A stretch of DNA of 12,555 nt from an uncultured Lacibacter sp. Its GTDB lineage: Bacteria > Bacteroidota > Bacteroidia > Chitinophagales > Chitinophagaceae. The stretch covers positions 1-12,555 of the forward strand of contig NZ_CAMLGT010000099.1 of the NCBI RefSeq assembly GCF_946479605.1, in the 5' to 3' direction. Of this stretch, positions 8,983-12,555 are shown piece by piece; position 1 is the stretch's first letter, and each line of letters begins with the position of its first letter. A program made the translations under genes and the position numbers. The notes under the pieces were generated by a model that worked only from the letters and a program-made list of their open reading frames with translations, ran no database searches and had not been told where the DNA came from.

Positions 8983-10314
8983 ATGGCTAAACAGGAAATC
9001 AGCAAAACCCGCTGGCAGAAAATAAGAAAGTTGTTTAATGACATTCACTTGTGGCTGGGCCTCAGCAGCGGATTAATTGTGATCGCAGTATGTTTCAGCG
9101 GAACAGTATATGTATTCAATACCGAATTAACAGAGAAAGCCGCTCCGCATTTATTTAAAGTTGAGGCTGTTGAAGGCAAAGAACGTATTCCTGTTGATTC
9201 GTTACTGGAAAAAGTAAAGCAGGAAGCAGGTGGCACTATTGCAGGTGTAACTATTCCTGCAGAGTTAAACCGTACTTACCAGTTTAATGTAAAGAAAGCT
9301 GGTGAGGAAGGACCAAGAGGCGGCACTACTTATTTTGTGAACCCATACACAGGTGAAATAACAGGTAACTCCAAAGAGAAGAATGGTACTAAAGAATTTA
9401 TGGGTACGATGTTCAGTCTGCACCGTTGGTTGCTGCTCGATAAGGTAAAGAAGCCGATTGTAAATGGTTTGGAGAACAGAAAGCTGGGAAGTATGATCAC
9501 CGGGTGGGCAACAATCATTTTTACATTGGGATGCATTACAGGTTTGATCATTTGGTTTCCACAAAAAGCAAGATTCTGGAGGCAGGGATTAAAAATAAAA
9601 TGGAATGCGGGATGGAAACGTGTGAACCACGATCTTCATAATACACTTGCATTTTATTCACTCATCTTATTATTGCTGATGGGGTTAACAGGTCCGCAAT
9701 GGAGTTTTGAATGGTACAGAACAGGTTTGCAAAAAACATTAGGAACGTATAAACCAGCTGAAGGAGGAAAAGGGGGAGAGCGTCGTTCGGCAGCAGAAGG
9801 CGGTGATAGAAGAGAAGGACAAGCAAAAGGCGAACGTAAACAGGGTGGAGGAAGCAAAGACGCTGCAGCAGATACAACTTCATTGGCAACTGTTCAATTA
9901 TCAATTGCTGATTATGTAAAGGAAGCAGATAAGGTATTAGCGTATAATGGAAATTATGTCATCACATTGCCTGCTGATGCGCAAGCAAAAACAATGATCA
10001 CAAAAACGAAGCTTGGTTTTTTTGCACCTGCTGCGGGTGATCGTATAACAATAGATCCGAAGACTGGGAAAGTGATGAAGCTGGATGTTTTTAAAAAGAA
10101 ACCGTTTAACGAACGTATTGCTGGCTCAATCAAGGCGATTCACGTTGGAAATGTGTATGGAACGTTCACAAAAATATTATACTTCCTTGCTTGTTTGATC
10201 GCAACGAGTTTGCCGATCACAGGTACAATGATCTGGTTGAATAAAATGAAGAAAGGAAAGAAGAAAAAAGAAGAACCTGTTGTGGTGCTAACAGGTGATG
10301 AGAAAGTAGCATAA
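8983..10314 (+). CDS. PepSY-domain four-helix membrane protein, putative siderophore-iron reductase
   Basis: This 443-residue protein has four predicted membrane helices (about 22-46, 171-193, 219-237 and 392-419) and two periplasmic PepSY-like regions (about 60-130 and 305-370, the latter ending ITIDPKTGKVMKLD). This is the PepSY-associated TM family that includes PiuB and the siderophore reductase FoxB. Histidines at helix ends, H22 (DIHLWLGL), H147 (LHRWLL), H216 and H219 (NHDLHNTLAF) and H387 (AIHVGN), match those that bind two b-type haems in FoxB-like proteins. The likely job is reduction of ferric siderophore, or iron release, at the inner membrane, after import by the receptor encoded just upstream. 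An odd feature is a Gly/Lys/Arg/Glu-rich segment at about 257-296 before the second periplasmic domain. The gene ends in two successive TAA codons. The family is secure; the reaction is inferred. Confidence 0.9.
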   Translation: MAKQEISKTRWQKIRKLFNDIHLWLGLSSGLIVIAVCFSGTVYVFNTELTEKAAPHLFKVEAVEGKERIPVDSLLEKVKQEAGGTIAGVTIPAELNRTYQFNVKKAGEEGPRGGTTYFVNPYTGEITGNSKEKNGTKEFMGTMFSLHRWLLLDKVKKPIVNGLENRKLGSMITGWATIIFTLGCITGLIIWFPQKARFWRQGLKIKWNAGWKRVNHDLHNTLAFYSLILLLLMGLTGPQWSFEWYRTGLQKTLGTYKPAEGGKGGERRSAAEGGDRREGQAKGERKQGGGSKDAAADTTSLATVQLSIADYVKEADKVLAYNGNYVITLPADAQAKTMITKTKLGFFAPAAGDRITIDPKTGKVMKLDVFKKKPFNERIAGSIKAIHVGNVYGTFTKILYFLACLIATSLPITGTMIWLNKMKKGKKKKEEPVVVLTGDEKVA

Positions 10315-10315
10315 T

Positions 10316-10343
10316 AAAAAGGGGCTGAATTCAGCCCCTTTTT
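10316..10343. terminator. Bidirectional terminator between the PepSY gene and hemL
   Basis: This is a perfect palindrome: five A, GGGGCTG, AATT loop, CAGCCCC, five T (10316-10343). It works on both strands. It starts right after the PepSY stop codons and ends three bases from the hemL stop, so one hairpin serves both convergent genes. Confidence 0.93.
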
Positions 10344-10346
10344 AAT

Positions 10347-11630
10347 TTACAGTTCCTGCAAACTTTCTTTGGTTGCAGCAATGGTCTTATCTAAATCTGC
10401 ATACGTTAATGCATTGTTGAGGAACCAGCTTTCAAATGCTGATGGTGGTAAATACACACCACGTTTCAACATGGCATGAAAATATTTTTTAAACAACTCA
10501 TTATTTGCTGATGCTGCAGTTGCAAAATCAACGACTGCATGATCGCTGAAGTGAATGCTGATCATTGAACCCAATTGGTTAATGATATAGGGTTGCCCCC
10601 ATGCTTTCAATACTTCGTTCAATCCATCACGCAAGTAAATGGTTTTTTCTTCCAGCTCTTTGTAAATAGAGGGATTGTTCTTTAATTCTGTAAGCAACGT
10701 ATAACCGGCTATCATCGCAATCGGGTTGCCACTCAATGTCCCGGCCTGGTACACATTTCCTAAAGGAGCAATGTGCTGCATAATTTCTTTCTTGCCGCCG
10801 AATGCACCAACAGGCATACCGCCACCGATAACTTTACCATATGTAACCAAGTCAGCTTTAATGCTAAGACGTTCCTGTGCACCACCTGCTGCTAAACGAA
10901 AACCTGTCATCACTTCATCAAAAATGAAAACGATTCCTTCTTCATCGCAGAGTTTGCGTAAGCCTTCATGAAAACCGGGCTGTGGTAAAATACAACCCAT
11001 GTTGCCTGCAACAGGCTCCACAATGATGGCTGCAATTTCTCCTTTATGTTCTGCTGCTAACTTTTTTACTGCATCAAGATCGTTATATGCAGCAGTTAAT
11101 GTATCGTTCGCTACACCAGCCGTTACGCCGGGCACTGTTTGAATGTTGAAGGTGGCCACACCGCTTCCTGCTTTTACCAAAAACGAATCAGCATGACCAT
11201 GATAATGTCCTTCAAACTTGATGATCTTATTTCTTCCGGTATACCCTCTTGCCAAACGGATGGCACTCATACAGGCTTCTGTACCGCTGCTCACCATGCG
11301 GATCATGTCAACATTCGGTACCATGCTGAGAATTAACTCAGCCATTTCAATTTCCAATTCCGTTGGCGCACCAAACGAAGTTGAATCCAATGCTTTTTCC
11401 TGAATGGCTTTTACGATGGGTTCATGTGCATGACCAAGAATCATGGGTCCCCATGAAGCAATGTAATCGATGTATTGATTACCATCTGCATCATACATGT
11501 AAGCACCTTTTGCTTTTTGCATGAACAGTGGCGTACCACCTACACTTTTAAATGCACGTACGGGAGAGTTAACTCCACCCGGAATACTTTTCTGTGCCCG
11601 TTCGAATAGTTCTTTGCTTTTTTCGTACAT
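10347..11630 (-). CDS. hemL: Glutamate-1-semialdehyde 2,1-aminomutase
   Basis: HemL converts glutamate-1-semialdehyde to 5-aminolevulinate, the first committed precursor of haem in the C5 pathway, using pyridoxal or pyridoxamine phosphate. At 427 residues it is full length (about 426 in E. coli). Visible signatures are [11 protein letters not shown] (17-27), the cofactor-binding SSGTEA (114-119), the YHGHAD motif (143-148), FDEV with D238 for the pyridine nitrogen, the Schiff-base lysine K266 in [17 protein letters not shown], and GTLSGNP (297-303). This pattern distinguishes it from ordinary ornithine or GABA aminotransferases. The ATG at 11630 is the only reasonable start and lies two bases from the repeat arm of the cassette upstream. 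The gene follows hemB on the same strand with the four-helix-bundle gene in between, so it is probably co-transcribed with hemB. It ends at a bidirectional terminator. Confidence 0.96.
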   Translation of the reverse strand: MYEKSKELFERAQKSIPGGVNSPVRAFKSVGGTPLFMQKAKGAYMYDADGNQYIDYIASWGPMILGHAHEPIVKAIQEKALDSTSFGAPTELEIEMAELILSMVPNVDMIRMVSSGTEACMSAIRLARGYTGRNKIIKFEGHYHGHADSFLVKAGSGVATFNIQTVPGVTAGVANDTLTAAYNDLDAVKKLAAEHKGEIAAIIVEPVAGNMGCILPQPGFHEGLRKLCDEEGIVFIFDEVMTGFRLAAGGAQERLSIKADLVTYGKVIGGGMPVGAFGGKKEIMQHIAPLGNVYQAGTLSGNPIAMIAGYTLLTELKNNPSIYKELEEKTIYLRDGLNEVLKAWGQPYIINQLGSMISIHFSDHAVVDFATAASANNELFKKYFHAMLKRGVYLPPSAFESWFLNNALTYADLDKTIAATKESLQEL

Positions 11631-11634
11631 AGTT

Positions 11635-11662
11635 GTGAATGGTCAATGGTGAATGGTCAATG
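11635..11662. repeat. Heptamer repeat arm, hemL side
   Basis: Four 7-base units in a row on the plus strand: GTGAATG, GTCAATG, GTGAATG, GTCAATG, a perfect tandem duplication of a 14-mer. It is the inverted counterpart of the arm at 12080-12107 (26 of 28 bases match, plus two outer bases). It contains the stop codon of the four-helix-bundle gene and sits next to the hemL start codon. Confidence 0.9.
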
Positions 11663-12022
11663 GGATGCTTTCGATTCAATCAGTCCGCTTAACAGCTTAA
11701 AGCATTTGATCATTGATTCACCAAGTTTATTTAAATCATAATTATTTAAGTACTCAATCTCTTTCGCAATATCCAGCGCTGCGCCAATTTCAATGACCGA
11801 TCCTCTTGCTATTTCATAATATCTCTTTCTTTCAACTTCTGACTTTCTGGAAGAGCCTTCTGCAATATTCAAATGCACGGATAATGCTGCTCTTCTGATT
11901 TGTGAAGTCATTCCGAATTTTTCATCAGCAGGAAAGATCTTTGTTAACTTATAACACTCAAGCGTAAATGTTTTTGAAAAGCTGTAAAGATCCAGCTTCT
12001 GATGGTTTAAGGTTAGAAACAT
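11657..12022 (-). CDS. Four-helix-bundle protein, 23S rRNA intervening-sequence protein (S23) family
   Basis: This 121-residue, mostly helical protein matches the pattern of the four-helix-bundle family (PF05635/TIGR02436): YKLTKIFPADEKFGMTSQIRRAALSVHLNIAEGSSRKSEVERKRYYEIARGS. Key family residues are FP-x2-E (30-34), TSQIRRA (39-45), NIAEGS (52-57) and IARGS (71-75). Relatives were first seen inside insertions of 23S rRNA genes, and solved structures are small pentameric bundles; the Avd accessory protein of diversity-generating retroelements has a related fold. The cellular role of stand-alone members is not established, though nucleic-acid binding fits the basic surface. No reverse transcriptase or variable repeat is in this window. 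The gene lies between hemB and hemL, co-directional, within inverted heptamer repeats, and its TGA stop is part of one repeat unit. The ATG at 12022 gives the family's usual length. Confidence 0.92.
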   Translation of the reverse strand: MFLTLNHQKLDLYSFSKTFTLECYKLTKIFPADEKFGMTSQIRRAALSVHLNIAEGSSRKSEVERKRYYEIARGSVIEIGAALDIAKEIEYLNNYDLNKLGESMIKCFKLLSGLIESKASH

Positions 12023-12050
12023 TGTAAATGATTAAAGGTGATTGATGAAC

Positions 12051-12060
12051 TGTAGCTACA
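12051..12060. repeat. Ten-base palindrome before the four-helix-bundle gene
   Basis: TGTAGCTACA is a perfect palindrome 28 bases upstream of the ATG at 12022, inside the cassette. On the minus strand, TTATTTTG just upstream of it is one mismatch from the -7 consensus, so the palindrome could be an operator near the gene's own promoter. This is weak evidence. Confidence 0.25.
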
Positions 12061-12079
12061 AAATAACAATTAAGCTTGG

Positions 12080-12107
12080 CATTCACAATTCACCATTGAC
12101 CATTCAC
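12080..12107. repeat. Heptamer repeat arm, hemB side
   Basis: Four 7-base units in a row on the plus strand: CATTCAC, AATTCAC, CATTGAC, CATTCAC. It is the inverted counterpart of 11635-11662; the two mismatches fall in the two innermost units. It ends eight bases from the hemB stop codon. Confidence 0.9.
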
Positions 12108-12115
12108 AAAGTATC

Positions 12116-12555
<440 letters not shown>

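Larger units (their letters stand above)
11633..12109 (-). mobile_element. Possible intervening-sequence-like cassette with inverted heptamer ends
   Basis: A 477-base unit consists of one gene of the 23S rRNA intervening-sequence protein family and inverted ends of 22 uninterrupted matching bases (11633-11654 with 12088-12109), extendable inward to about 30. It fits almost exactly between the hemB stop and the hemL start. No transposase is present and I see no target-site duplication, so mobility is an inference from the symmetrical ends and the family's history in rRNA insertions. The alternative is a resident intergenic gene with regulatory repeats. Confidence 0.4.

Noticed and set aside
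9654..9904. Minus-strand open frames over the purine-rich part of the PepSY gene
   Set aside because: Their proline- and leucine-rich translations are by-products of the Gly/Lys/Arg codons on the coding strand.
11657..12022. Avd protein of a diversity-generating retroelement
   Set aside because: The fold family is related, but no reverse transcriptase, template repeat or variable repeat is in the window, and the sequence follows the S23-type pattern.
11631..12115. Classical insertion sequence
   Set aside because: The only gene is not a transposase, and I find no direct target duplication outside the arms.

Overview
The window reads as chromosomal DNA of a Bacteroidetes bacterium. Protein styles in Mfd, GyrB and HemL, the TonB receptor with a carboxypeptidase-like N-terminal domain, the absence of clear Shine-Dalgarno sequences and several TAnnTTTG promoter motifs all fit. 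Chitinophagaceae is my best guess from general resemblance, not from a search. No rRNA, tRNA, CRISPR array or transposase gene was seen, and no gene-free stretch exceeds 300 bases.

Layout: (1) 1-1458 (+) is the C-terminal part of mfd, cut by the window edge. (2) 1576-2721 (+) holds a small DUF4870-type membrane protein and an unassigned lipoprotein, separated by a terminator that overlaps the next promoter. (3) 2794-2991 (-) is a 65-residue hypothetical gene, facing the lipoprotein gene across a shared bidirectional terminator. (4) 3173-5161 (-) is gyrB. (5) 5416-10314 (+) is an iron-uptake locus: an AraC-type regulator with a cysteine cluster, a TonB-dependent siderophore receptor, and a four-helix PepSY membrane protein resembling siderophore-iron reductases. 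(6) 10347-12555 (-) is a haem-biosynthesis stretch, hemB (cut by the window edge) followed by hemL. Between these two lies a 121-residue four-helix-bundle gene of the 23S rRNA intervening-sequence protein family.

The iron locus makes sense as a unit: the regulator would sense iron or siderophore state, the receptor imports the ferric siderophore across the outer membrane, and the PepSY protein would reduce or release iron at the inner membrane. The adjacent hemB and hemL make porphyrin, a consumer of that iron, although they lie on the other strand behind a shared terminator.

The most unusual structure is at 11633-12109. The four-helix-bundle gene is framed by inverted arms built of four 7-base units each (CATTSAC on one side, its complement on the other; 26 of 28 bases match). 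The arms almost fill the gaps to the hemB stop and the hemL start, and one arm supplies the small gene's own stop codon. In the hemB-hemL transcript the arms could pair and loop out the whole cassette, much as intervening sequences are looped out of 23S rRNA. This is an inference from sequence symmetry and family knowledge.
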